Part shown: positions 43,579-51,500 of the stretch, in pieces
Numbering within the stretch: the stretch's first letter is position 1
How the letters are laid out: every line of letters begins with the position of its first letter
Source of the DNA: Coprococcus phoceensis
GTDB lineage: Bacteria > Bacillota > Clostridia > Lachnospirales > Lachnospiraceae
DNA: 64,000 bases
Assembly: GCF_900104635.1 (NCBI RefSeq)
Contig: NZ_FNWC01000007.1
Coordinates: 965,420 to 1,029,419, forward strand
Reading direction: 5' to 3'
Made by a program: the position numbers and the translations under genes
Notes under the pieces: generated by a model
Database searches by the model: none
What the model was told of the DNA's origin: nothing
What the model saw: the letters and a program-made list of their open reading frames with translations, nothing else

Positions 43579-44343
43579 ATGGAATACATTATAACAACAG
43601 AAAAGTTGACGAAAAAATATAAAAACTTTACTTCTGTCAACAAAGTTTCACTTCATATCAAAAAGGGGAGCATTTATGGCTTTCTCGGACCAAATGGTGC
43701 AGGAAAATCAACCACTATGAAAATGCTTTTAGGACTAACTGCTCCAACAAGCGGAAGTTTCCAAATTGATGGAAAACAATTTCCAAATGATCGGCTTGCT
43801 ATTTTGAAGGAAATTGGATCCTTCATTGAAGCTCCATCCTTTTACGCTAACCTAACAGGTAGAGAAAATCTCGATATAATTCGCAGAATATTGGGATTGC
43901 CCCAAAATACCGTTGAAGATGCTTTAGATTTAGTTGGATTAAGTGAGTTTGGTGATCGACTGGCAAAAAAATACTCATTAGGCATGAAACAACGTTTAGG
44001 ATTAGCCGGTGCATTACTCGGAAGACCACCTATTTTGATTTTGGATGAACCGACTAACGGTTTAGATCCTTCTGGCATCCACGAGATTCGTAATTTAATA
44101 AAGTGTCTTCCTACCTTTTATGATTGTACTGTTTTAATTTCTTCTCATATGCTTTCTGAAATTGAACTGATTGCTGACGATATTGGGATTCTTAACCATG
44201 GAAGAATGCTTTTTGAAGGTAGTTTAGATGATTTAAAACAAAATGCTTTGCAGTCTGGATTTGCTACTGACAATCTGGAAGATATGTTTCTTTCCATGAT
44301 TGAAAACGACAATATTTCCAGAAAGAAGAGGGCTCAATTATGA
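43579..44343 (+). CDS. rumF: RumF: immunity ABC transporter ATPase (LanF-type)
   Basis: A 254-residue BcrA-like ATPase with Walker A GPNGAGKST, Q-loop region EIGSFIEAPSFY, signature YSLGMKQRLGLAGALLG, Walker B ILILDEPTNGLDPSG and switch ISSHMLSEIE. It powers the RumE/RumG permease that removes ruminococcin A from the producer's own membrane. ATG 43579 has GAAAGGAGATGTT. It overlaps rumE by 4 bases. Confidence 0.95.
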   Translation: MEYIITTEKLTKKYKNFTSVNKVSLHIKKGSIYGFLGPNGAGKSTTMKMLLGLTAPTSGSFQIDGKQFPNDRLAILKEIGSFIEAPSFYANLTGRENLDIIRRILGLPQNTVEDALDLVGLSEFGDRLAKKYSLGMKQRLGLAGALLGRPPILILDEPTNGLDPSGIHEIRNLIKCLPTFYDCTVLISSHMLSEIELIADDIGILNHGRMLFEGSLDDLKQNALQSGFATDNLEDMFLSMIENDNISRKKRAQL

Positions 44344-45065
44344 AAACACTTATGATTGAACTGCGTAAAGAAAAAAGAACTGGCGTAATACCAATTCTTT
44401 TAGCTATGGGGGTTCTTGGAGCTGCTTACGCTTTTCTTAATTTCATAATTAGAAAGGATACGTTATTAAGCTTGCCGCTAGCTCCAATGGACATATTATT
44501 AACACAACTCTATGGAATGCTCATGGTTTTAAACATGTTTGGAATTATTGTTGCAACATGCATGATTTATAATATGGAATTTAAGGGCGAAGCAATCAAG
44601 AAAATGTATATGCTACCTATAAATGTGTCTTCCATGTATCTTTGCAAGTTTGTTATCTTGACTGGGTTACTCCTAATTGCTGTCTTAATACAAAACCTTG
44701 CACTACTAAAAATAGGCATTACTGATTTACCTGTAGGAACATTTAACTTGAATGTGCTAATTGTATTCACCGGATATTCCTTTATTACATCCATGCCAGT
44801 ACTCTCATTCATGTTATTAATTTCTTCCCATTTTGAAAATATGTGGATTTCTCTCGGGATAGGCGTTGGTGGCTTCCTAAGTGGAATGGCAATAGCCAAT
44901 TCCAAATTCACATTATTTATGGTTCATCCATTTGTATTAATGTTAAAACCAGCTGTTGCACTTAATGCCTCACCTAATCCTACTGTCATAATCTTCTCTT
45001 TAATAGAAACTTTCACTTTCCTCGGAGTTGGACTATGGCTTACCAAAAATCATCATTATGAATAG
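44340..45065 (+). CDS. rumE: RumE: immunity ABC permease subunit
   Basis: A 241-residue protein with about six hydrophobic helices (VIPILLAMGVLGAAYAFLNF at the N-terminus; SLIETFTFLGVGLWLT at the end). It starts in the 4-base overlap with rumF. With RumG it forms the LanEG channel pair of lantibiotic self-immunity. Standard length for LanE/LanG (~240-255). Confidence 0.92.
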   Translation: MKTLMIELRKEKRTGVIPILLAMGVLGAAYAFLNFIIRKDTLLSLPLAPMDILLTQLYGMLMVLNMFGIIVATCMIYNMEFKGEAIKKMYMLPINVSSMYLCKFVILTGLLLIAVLIQNLALLKIGITDLPVGTFNLNVLIVFTGYSFITSMPVLSFMLLISSHFENMWISLGIGVGGFLSGMAIANSKFTLFMVHPFVLMLKPAVALNASPNPTVIIFSLIETFTFLGVGLWLTKNHHYE

Positions 45066-45078
45066 GAGGGTCAAACAA

Positions 45079-45843
45079 ATGAATTTCTCAGAATTACTAA
45101 AAATCGAATTTATGAAAGTCAAGCGCTCTAAAATTATTCCACTTATTTTTATCGCTCCTATCTTGGTAATTATTTCTGGAATTGCAAACCTAAGTACTTA
45201 TTTCACTCCGGAATACACAAATGCCTGGCCAGCTATGTTTATCCAAAGTGCTCTTGTTTATGCCTACTATCTGCTTCCTTTTAGTATGATCGTAGTTTGT
45301 GTAATGATTGCCGGACGCGAAACACAAAACAACGGTATTTTGAAAATGTTGGCTTTACCTGTCAGCAGGCAATCCCTTTCTCTGGCCAAATTTTGTGTTC
45401 TTGTTTTTTACCTCTTTATGGAAATGGCTGTTTTCATGGCTGTTTTTATTATTGCAGGTCTTATTGCAACAACCACTATGGGAATTACCGAAACGCTACC
45501 AGTACTATACCTACTCAAATGGTGTATTGGACTTTTTCTTACTATGCTTCCATGTGTAGCAACTATGTGGGCAATTACTGTTTTATTTGAAAAGCCATTA
45601 CTTTCCGTTGGTTTAAATCTATTACTTGTAATTCCTGGTATCTTAGTTGCAAATACACCACTATGGATTGCTTATCCTTACTGTTACAGCGGATATCTCG
45701 TATCCTGTTCATTACATGACTTTACTGCGGTTTCTTCTGATTCCGCATTTGAACTTATGCCATTCTTGCCATGTGCAATAATTGTATTTGTACTTGTTTT
45801 AACTGTATCTATTAAAACCTTTGGAAAAAAAGAAATGAGGTAA
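45079..45843 (+). CDS. rumG: RumG: immunity ABC permease subunit
   Basis: ATG 45079 follows AGGAGGGTCAAAC; the longer frame starting at 45028 overlaps rumE and is not needed. 254 residues with about six membrane helices. The opening NFSELLKIEFMKVKRSKIIP and the segment NNGILKMLALPVSRQSLSLA are the typical ABC-2 coupling region. It is the second permease of the FEG immunity exporter. Confidence 0.92.
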   Translation: MNFSELLKIEFMKVKRSKIIPLIFIAPILVIISGIANLSTYFTPEYTNAWPAMFIQSALVYAYYLLPFSMIVVCVMIAGRETQNNGILKMLALPVSRQSLSLAKFCVLVFYLFMEMAVFMAVFIIAGLIATTTMGITETLPVLYLLKWCIGLFLTMLPCVATMWAITVLFEKPLLSVGLNLLLVIPGILVANTPLWIAYPYCYSGYLVSCSLHDFTAVSSDSAFELMPFLPCAIIVFVLVLTVSIKTFGKKEMR

Positions 45844-45849
45844 TTAAGT

Positions 45850-46146
45850 ATGAAAGAAAAAAAGCTCAAAGTTCTTAGTATATGTGCATTAGTTTTTAGT
45901 CTGCTCCCTCTTGCAACACTTATTCCAACATTCCTTGGTGTCACACTCGCAAATGGAATACAAACTGCATGGGCAGGTGCAAATATCTTATTTGTTCTAG
46001 TCGGTTTAATACTCTCTATTATTTGTGTGCGTCATGCTGGAAACAGGAAAGCATTAAACATTCTTTCAACAATAATCAGTATTTTCTGGTTATTGTTAAT
46101 GGTCGGAATTATCGCATTCGCAGTATTACTAACTTTTAAATCGTAA
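45850..46146 (+). CDS. rumH: RumH: small membrane protein of the immunity operon
   Basis: A 98-residue protein with three hydrophobic helices (VLSICALVFSLLPLATLIPT; GANILFVLVGLILSIICVRH; STIISIFWLLLMVGIIAFAV). It starts 6 bases after rumG and overlaps the next start (TAATG). LanH-type proteins assist LanFEG immunity by an unclear mechanism; assignment rests on position and topology. Confidence 0.8.
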   Translation: MKEKKLKVLSICALVFSLLPLATLIPTFLGVTLANGIQTAWAGANILFVLVGLILSIICVRHAGNRKALNILSTIISIFWLLLMVGIIAFAVLLTFKS

Positions 46147-46544
46147 TGCCAACCTGTTTCTCTGAAACTATTATTACACTAGGAGGTGCATTTTTTGAAA
46201 AAATGCTTCTTAGAGATGATAATATCAACTTTTTAAAACTACTGTCCAATTTGCTTCAGAGAAAATTTGAGGTATATATGGCAACTGGCGTAAAAGAAGC
46301 AATGCAAATTTTTGAATCAATTTATATAGATATGATTTGTTCTGACTATTTTATGACCGATGGAACGGGATTTGATATCTTAAAAAAGGTAAATTCTCTA
46401 AATATCGCTATTCCTTTCATTATTCTGTCTGGGCTCGAAGATTCAACACTTATTCAAAAAGTAGAGTCATACCATGCGATGTTCTATTGTAAAACAAATC
46501 CTGAATCGCTATCAAAACTCTGTGATATTGGATATTCTGAATAA
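46146..46544 (+). CDS. rumR2: RumR2: receiver-only response-regulator-like protein, start possibly frameshifted
   Basis: The open frame gives a receiver domain, without an output domain: LLRDDNINFLKLLSNLL, DMICSDYFMTDGTGFDILKK (phospho-Asp in SDYFMTDG), FIILSGLED and FYCKTNPESL (Lys). The first ~18 residues (MPTCFSETIITLGGAF) do not look like a receiver start. AGGAGGTGCAT followed by TTGAAAAAA would give a normal MKK opening if one base were restored near 46203. The gene may be damaged or translated by TAATG coupling from rumH. Confidence 0.65.
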   Translation: MPTCFSETIITLGGAFFEKMLLRDDNINFLKLLSNLLQRKFEVYMATGVKEAMQIFESIYIDMICSDYFMTDGTGFDILKKVNSLNIAIPFIILSGLEDSTLIQKVESYHAMFYCKTNPESLSKLCDIGYSE

Positions 46545-46616
46545 AATAATTTTAACCTTCAATGTAGGAGATGCGTCAACAAAAACATACTCAGAATATA
46601 AAGAAAAGAGGCTTTT

Positions 46617-46721
46617 ATGAACAGTAAAACCAGCTCAGACTGTCAAACAATGACCAAAATTACTTTATATATTTCATCACACAGCCTCCTTCATCTGTTT
46701 GTCTCGCAACTAACATCATAA
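46617..46721 (+). CDS. Possible 34-residue peptide ORF
   Basis: ATG 46617 has an AAGAAAAGAGG site and the frame closes at 46719-46721, before the operon terminator. The peptide (MNSKTSSDCQTMTKITLYIS...) has no leader or family signature. Its position between rumR2 and the terminator is the only support; it may be chance or decayed DNA. The rest of 46545-46896 shows only the terminator. Confidence 0.2.
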   Translation: MNSKTSSDCQTMTKITLYISSHSLLHLFVSQLTS

Positions 46722-46738
46722 AGAAAAACTGTATGATT

Positions 46739-46769
46739 GGGAAGTAGGGATTTTCTCTACTTCCTTTTT
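46739..46769 (+). terminator. Terminator of rumFEGHR2
   Basis: Perfect 8-bp arms GGAAGTAG and CTACTTCC with a 9-base loop, then T5 on the plus strand. Confidence 0.85.
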
Positions 46770-46896
46770 GCATACAACCCTTTTATCTTTCCTACCAATC
46801 CTTCACGCTAAAATTTCTTGAAAACCAAAGACACTCTTGATACTCTCATACCTCACCCACTGTCCATGATAGTAAATAGCGCATATTTTAATAATT

Positions 46897-47582
46897 TTAA
46901 GGCTCTAACCGCGCATCATAATAGTCCGAATGCTTTTTAGCACTACAGGTAGATAAAAGAAACTCCTTCTCCGGTTCCGGTTCTGCTTCATGTCCTTCTT
47001 CCGTTATCTTATACACTGCACTATTTGTCGACACTTGTTCACAGGCTGTAATCTTATAGTTCAATATTACTCCTTCTGGTAAATAAACCTCCATATCCGT
47101 ATGCTCCTGAAAAAATCAATATCCTGATAATTTCTCAATACACTAAACATACTTCCATCTTTCATGTTATGCCCAGAGATAATATTCTTACTATCTGAAA
47201 GATCCCATTCATTCCGATAATCCCCAAAATACTGCTAGCAATATTGTAAGTATTTTGCGCCGCATGACTTAAATAACAGGAATTATCTCCCCCTCTTACG
47301 ACTGGATATTCCAGTACCCCTGGAATTCTGACCCATGCTACAACATCTGGATTGCTTTCCTGTAAAGCTGCAAAATCAACCATTACGGTTTCTTCCGGCT
47401 TTTCTTTTCCTTATCATCTGTTGTAGTTTACGGCTTCATATCTTCTGGTTCTTTTGTATTCTTTTCTACTTTCACATATTCTTGCAACTGTTCATATTCC
47501 TGTTCTCTTTTTTGTATTCACTCATAATCTAATCAATCCAGATTCCTGCTGCCAGGAAGATCACGGTTAATATCCCAAGTAA
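46897..47582 (-). pseudogene. Class B sortase pseudogene
   Basis: Pieces in three frames read as one sortase. A membrane anchor LGILTVIFLAAGIWI (near 47540-47580) is followed by FAALQESNPDVVAWVRIPG, YPVVRGGDNS and YLSHAAQNTYNIA. In another frame come NEWDLSDSKNIISGHNM (catalytic His) and NMKDGSMFSVLRNYQDIDFF, then back in frame MEVYLPEGVILNYKI, LLSTC (catalytic Cys, TLxTC motif) and YYDARLEP (Arg). At least two frameshifts (near 47225 and 47115) and stops near the N-terminus inactivate it. Its substrate and pilus partners are absent. Confidence 0.85.
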
Positions 47583-47620
47583 AAAAAAGCGGCAGCATAC
47601 CAAAACTGATATACTACCGC
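47581..47620 (-). terminator. Terminator upstream of the sortase relic
   Basis: Stem GGCGGTAGTATATC with GGTATGCTGCCGC, then T8 on the minus strand. It probably ended the gene whose relic lies at 47681-47993. Confidence 0.75.
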
Positions 47621-47680
47621 CTACACTTATGTCTCTTACTTTCTTAAAATGCAACAATCCACTGAGTTGGGATTGATATG

Positions 47681-47993
47681 CTACTTCCAATATTTATAAT
47701 GTTCTGTGGGATCTTCACAGACCGTCAACGGAACCTGAAGAAATTCCACCCCAAATTTATTTACCAGTAGCCCATTTAAGTAATCAAAATTCAAATATTC
47801 TTCAATCAGAGGACTTAGTCGTAAAGTAACATCAAAACCCTCTTCCTGTAGTTTTAACAATGCCCTTAACCGCTTTGACGGACTGCTTACTTTTCATATT
47901 CAAGAGCCTTTTATCATCAAAGCAGGTAATCGTAATCTGGATATGTGCCAGTCTCAGATCATAAAGTTTTCGGTATCGTTCTTCTCCTTCCAT
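47681..47993 (-). pseudogene. Radical-SAM-like gene relic
   Basis: From ATG 47993 one frame reads YDLRLAHIQITITCFDDKRL, then a frameshift near 47885 gives SSPSKRLRALLKLQEEGFDV followed by TLRLSPLIEEYLNFDYLNGL and a stop. The P-S-x-R-L-x-A-L/I-x-x-L plus R-x-S-P-L-I pattern resembles the middle of SPL-like radical SAM proteins. The CxxxCxxC part is missing. It is a fragment in decay; assignment tentative. Confidence 0.45.
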
Positions 47994-48079
47994 AATATTT
48001 AATTATTCTAGTTCCCATACCATGACCTCTAATCCCACTAGTGTAAAGATATATTGATATTCTTTTAAAATCATAATAG

Positions 48080-49069
48080 TTATCTGCTTCCTATCCACTG
48101 TGTAGTTCTTTCAACAATTGCCTTCTTCTGTTCAAAATGTAAATAGTGAGAACCTTCTAGCAAAATTACTTTTCCATTTTCTTTATCTGCTATAATATCC
48201 CTATGTAGTTGTTCCCACTGTGGCATAGTCTTGCAATTCTCTTTTGAAACAAATTCCAATATTGGTATTTCTCTTGGAATCTTCATATCCTCCACTACTT
48301 CCATATTTTTTTCAAGATTTTTCATTTCTGCCATAACCGTTGCGTTATATCCTTTATCCAGCGTTAATATGCGGAAAACTTCCCATTCCTTCTCTGAATA
48401 TAGGTACTGCGGATCTGCATACACAACTTTCTTTGGATTGTTTATAGAAAGTAACCTTGTAACTCCCGTTATATTGACTATCTTCTGAGTATACGCAGAT
48501 ATTTGGTTGAGCAACTGTACACTGACTGGAAAAGGATTATTTTCTTTACTTGTCATTTTCGGAACTGATGGATCAATCCCTATAATTCCTTTAATTTCAT
48601 TTGGATATATCTGGCTCCAATACAAACTATATATCCCTGATATGGAATGCCCCATTAGATAGTATTCCTCTTCTCCTAAGTTTTTTACACATTCATGAAG
48701 TTCTTCTACGATATTTTCAATCGTCCGGTCACGCTTTGTTCCATCAGATAATCCATATCCAAATGGCTCAATCGTAATCACCTTGTATTTTTTAGCTAAT
48801 TCACTTGCTAAAGGTTTAAATTCTAAAATAGGCGACGGTTCTCCCAAACCAGGAAGCAAGATAATCGGAGGACCGTCATGTTCCGCTCCGGCAATCTCCA
48901 CAACCATACTTTTTCCATCTATTTGCACACTGTTTCCATACGCATCTTTTATTTTGTATTCATCTATTTTCTTACATATAGTGTTCCATATAATTCCCAA
49001 TAAAATGAATATAATGGTAATACCTATAATCCATTTTATAATGATCCATATTTTTTTCTTTCGCTTCAT
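48080..49069 (-). CDS. Membrane-anchored alpha/beta-hydrolase
   Basis: An N-terminal membrane helix (IIKWIIGITIIFILLGIIW) precedes a ~290-residue alpha/beta-hydrolase domain: PPIILLPGLGEPSP (oxyanion region), YYLMGHSISGIYSLYWS (nucleophile elbow GHSIS), IIGIDPSVP, and GSHYLHFEQK (catalytic His). It probably acts outside the membrane on an ester or amide; substrate unknown. It starts directly after the stop of the secreted-protein gene in the sigma/anti-sigma operon. Its 3' end is the right copy of the 66-bp direct repeat. Confidence 0.88.
   Translation of the reverse strand: MKRKKKIWIIIKWIIGITIIFILLGIIWNTICKKIDEYKIKDAYGNSVQIDGKSMVVEIAGAEHDGPPIILLPGLGEPSPILEFKPLASELAKKYKVITIEPFGYGLSDGTKRDRTIENIVEELHECVKNLGEEEYYLMGHSISGIYSLYWSQIYPNEIKGIIGIDPSVPKMTSKENNPFPVSVQLLNQISAYTQKIVNITGVTRLLSINNPKKVVYADPQYLYSEKEWEVFRILTLDKGYNATVMAEMKNLEKNMEVVEDMKIPREIPILEFVSKENCKTMPQWEQLHRDIIADKENGKVILLEGSHYLHFEQKKAIVERTTQWIGSR
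48091..48156. repeat. 66-bp direct repeat within the hydrolase 3' end (right copy)
   Basis: Identical and co-oriented with 29934-29999, 18,157 bp away. Recombination between the copies would delete the agr-ruminococcin A module. Confidence 0.9.
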
Positions 49070-49486
49070 TTAAAAATTCAAACTCCCTCCTGTAATACTA
49101 ATTGTACTAGAAGATTTATTTGTTATATAGAATTTATAATATCCTGTACTTCTAATTGTAAATGTGGTACTGTGACTTTTTCCTGTTCCACTATACTTTT
49201 TTGTTCTGACACCATTTGAATTTTTATATCCCATTTCAACACTTCCTGATGCTTTCAAACTAATAGAAAAACTTATCTTAGTCCCACCCGGAACGTAAAA
49301 TGCCATCCCATCATTATCAATAATATTAATGGTTTCTCCTGCACTCAACGCTGTACTTGAAATTCCCATCCTCTCACTTTGCTGATGCATAGTATTTGAT
49401 TGAGGTTCCGCTGCCTGTACAGAAGTACTATTTGTTGTCATAACCAAAAGAGCCATTATTGCTATTACTTTTTTTACTTTCTTCAT
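49070..49486 (-). CDS. Small secreted protein (138 aa)
   Basis: A signal peptide MKKVKKVIAIMALLVMTTNS with cleavage near VQAAEP. The mature ~110 residues are Ser/Thr/Gly-rich and beta-like (FTIRSTGYYKFYITNKSSST, SISITGG), resembling a small extracellular beta-sandwich. It overlaps the anti-sigma gene by 4 bases and directly precedes the hydrolase. Part of the ECF-sigma operon; possibly an envelope-protective protein. Family not recognised. Confidence 0.75.
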   Translation of the reverse strand: MKKVKKVIAIMALLVMTTNSTSVQAAEPQSNTMHQQSERMGISSTALSAGETINIIDNDGMAFYVPGGTKISFSISLKASGSVEMGYKNSNGVRTKKYSGTGKSHSTTFTIRSTGYYKFYITNKSSSTISITGGSLNF

Positions 49487-50196
49487 TTCTCCATCCTCTC
49501 CTTTACTATATGATAATTAAGAATAATTCGATCGCTTGATATATTTTTGAAATATGGAAAATATTCTCTCTGCGTTCCCCCTTTCAGCCAAACTTCATAC
49601 TGTTCGACCTCAACAGTATCTACTTTAAATGGCTTTCCATTTTCAATATATCCTATTTCAAACGTATGTCCAGGCTGTTTATTCATGTTCTCCTGCTTGA
49701 CACTTATTTTGACCTTTTCATTCTCTTCTAGAAAAATCCCCTTTCCTTGATCCTGTAAAATCAGCATTGTACCATTTTCTACATATATTTGTTGATCAGC
49801 TGTATAAAAATCTATCTGTATTTCTAAAATATGTTTTGCAATAGGAATACCATTTTGATATAAACAGTCTTTATTAAGCAATTCTGTTTGAATATCAATC
49901 ACTATCTTCTCTTCTTCTGTATCTGATTCGTAGAGCGTATGCTCTTCTTCCAGGTTTTCTATTTTTTCTACTTTCCCACCTGGATCCAAAAGCGTTTTCG
50001 CCAAAACAATGCTGCCGGTCACCAAACATATTATGCTAACTGCAGCTACTGATTTTAAAAAATAGGACTGTTTTTTTCGACGAATAATCTTTTTATATAC
50101 CATATCCTGAATATCTGTGAGATTGTCTATGTCAGTTCTTTCCTTTGTTAATATCTCAACCGAATTATCCAACATCTCACTTATCTTGATTTTCAT
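49483..50196 (-). CDS. Probable anti-sigma factor (single-span)
   Basis: ATG 50196 follows GGAGGGGTATACGG, overlapping the sigma gene by 20 bases; 237 residues. A ~60-residue cytoplasmic N-terminus (EMLDNSVEILTKERTDID) precedes one membrane helix (FLKSVAAVSIICLVTGSIVL) and a ~165-residue extracellular domain. This is the DUF4179-like architecture of clostridial anti-sigma factors. It should hold the adjacent ECF sigma factor inactive until an envelope signal arrives. Confidence 0.75.
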   Translation of the reverse strand: MKIKISEMLDNSVEILTKERTDIDNLTDIQDMVYKKIIRRKKQSYFLKSVAAVSIICLVTGSIVLAKTLLDPGGKVEKIENLEEEHTLYESDTEEEKIVIDIQTELLNKDCLYQNGIPIAKHILEIQIDFYTADQQIYVENGTMLILQDQGKGIFLEENEKVKISVKQENMNKQPGHTFEIGYIENGKPFKVDTVEVEQYEVWLKGGTQREYFPYFKNISSDRIILNYHIVKERMEK

Positions 50197-50746
50197 AAAC
50201 CGTATACCCCTCCTCACGCAAAGCATGACGCAAAGTTTCCCTGCCTCTTCGAAGTCTGGTTTTTATGGTCTGCGGATTCATATTAAGTTGTAATGCGATT
50301 TCTTCTATTTTAAAATATCTATAATAATATAAAAGAAAGATTTCCTGATCCATCGGCTTTAATTTCTGAAGAAGTTTCTGAATAATCCTCTGTTGTTCCT
50401 TTTGCTCCATGAGTTTTTCGGCCTGGTTATCAATTAAAACCACATCATCATAAAGTTCCAGATTCCAATTTTTAATTGCACGTATTTTATCTTTTGCCTT
50501 ATTCCTTGCAATCATACCTATATATGCTTTAATACTGGTGTATTTTTCATAATCAATTCTTTCAGCAGTATTCCATAAAGAGATAAATACATCTGATACT
50601 ACTTCTTCCACATCTTCGTTTGTACCTTTCCCCGCAAGTATTTCTTTTGAAATCGTAGTGACATATGCACCATATTTCTTCATAATCTCTTCTAAAGCCT
50701 TTTCGTTCTTTCTCTGTAGTTGTTTTAATAACTTTCTTTCCTTCAT
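50177..50746 (-). CDS. ECF-type RNA polymerase sigma factor
   Basis: ATG 50746 is preferred to an upstream TTG. 189 residues: sigma region 2 (EDVEEVVSDVFISLWNTAER, YTSIKAYIGMIARNKAKDKI) and region 4 (LKPMDQEIFLLYYYRYFKIE, EIALQLNMNPQTIKTRLRRG). ECF sigma factors with membrane anti-sigma partners respond to cell-envelope stress. It begins the four-gene operon sigma, anti-sigma, secreted protein, hydrolase, downstream of the RumC precursors. Confidence 0.93.
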   Translation of the reverse strand: MKERKLLKQLQRKNEKALEEIMKKYGAYVTTISKEILAGKGTNEDVEEVVSDVFISLWNTAERIDYEKYTSIKAYIGMIARNKAKDKIRAIKNWNLELYDDVVLIDNQAEKLMEQKEQQRIIQKLLQKLKPMDQEIFLLYYYRYFKIEEIALQLNMNPQTIKTRLRRGRETLRHALREEGYTVYENQDK

Positions 50747-50890
50747 TCGTAAGAATCCTGATTTTTGTTTTTGTATCAATACGTAAAATTCATAATTCAG
50801 GTTTCAAAAAAGAGGAGATATTTTATAATATTTTTTTCAAAGATTATTTATTTTTCAATCTATCTTAAATCTTAACAACACTTTTGAATA

Positions 50891-50922
50891 AAAAAATAAG
50901 AAGACTTAACAGCCTCCTTATT
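50891..50922 (-). terminator. Terminator after the RumC-type precursor pair
   Basis: Stem AATAAGGAGGCT with AGTCTTCTTATT (mismatches) then T7 on the minus strand, 34 bases past the stop at 50956. Confidence 0.75.
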
Positions 50923-50955
50923 CTTTATTATTCTATTTGCTATGTAAATACATCT

Positions 50956-51147
50956 CTATGCTGTTCGTGCAAGATTTGCATTCGCATTTCGGGTTACTGT
51001 TCCATTACTGCCACAATAACCAACACAATATGCTGATCCTGCATTATGAGCATTTGCCACTGCTACAGATCCACTGCAAATACAACCTGCTTTACTTCCT
51101 TCAAAATGCGATCCTGTTTTCATTGTTTTTGTTTTTACTAATTTCAT
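50956..51147 (-). CDS. rumC: Ruminococcin C-type sactipeptide precursor (copy a)
   Basis: 63 residues. Leader MKLVKTKTMKTGSHFEGSK ends in Lys19, the site corresponding to trypsin activation of RumC1. The 44-residue core has four Cys (core positions 3, 5, 22, 26) in CICSGS and YCVGYCGSN. From memory, RumC1 carries Cys3-Asn16, Cys5-Ala12, Cys22-Lys42, Cys26-Arg34 thioethers. Here positions 12, 16 and 34 match and 42 is Arg. The radical SAM enzyme at 55054 should install the bridges. Confidence 0.95.
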   Translation of the reverse strand: MKLVKTKTMKTGSHFEGSKAGCICSGSVAVANAHNAGSAYCVGYCGSNGTVTRNANANLARTA

Positions 51148-51167
51148 GCTGTATCTTCCTTTCCTTG

Positions 51168-51359
51168 TTATGATGTTCGTGCCAGATTAGCGTTTGCATT
51201 TCGGGTTACTGTTCCATTATTGCCACAATAACCAACACAATATGCTGGTCCTGCATCATGAGCATTTGCTACTGCTACAGATCCACTACAAATGCAACCC
51301 GCTTTATTCCCTTCAAAATTGGAACCTACTGCGATCTTTTTAGACTGTACTAATCTCAT
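51168..51359 (-). CDS. rumC: Ruminococcin C-type sactipeptide precursor (copy b)
   Basis: ATG 51359 follows GAAGGAGGGAAAAAC; the 94-residue longer frame is rejected. 63 residues with leader MRLVQSKKIAVGSNFEGNK. The core differs from copy a at a few positions; core residue 16, a thioether acceptor in RumC1, is Asp (ANAHDAGPAYC), and residue 42 is Arg. It lies 20 bases upstream of copy a, forming a tandem pair. Confidence 0.95.
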   Translation of the reverse strand: MRLVQSKKIAVGSNFEGNKAGCICSGSVAVANAHDAGPAYCVGYCGNNGTVTRNANANLARTS

Positions 51360-51500
51360 GTTTTTCCCTCCTTCCTCTGTAACTTTTTGTTTTAAATCCT
51401 TCAAAATAGATTTAAAATTCTTATTTCGTTTCACAATGTATAGTATATACACACTTCGTATGATTTTTTCGTCTTTTCTGTGTAGTTTTTGTGTAGAAAC

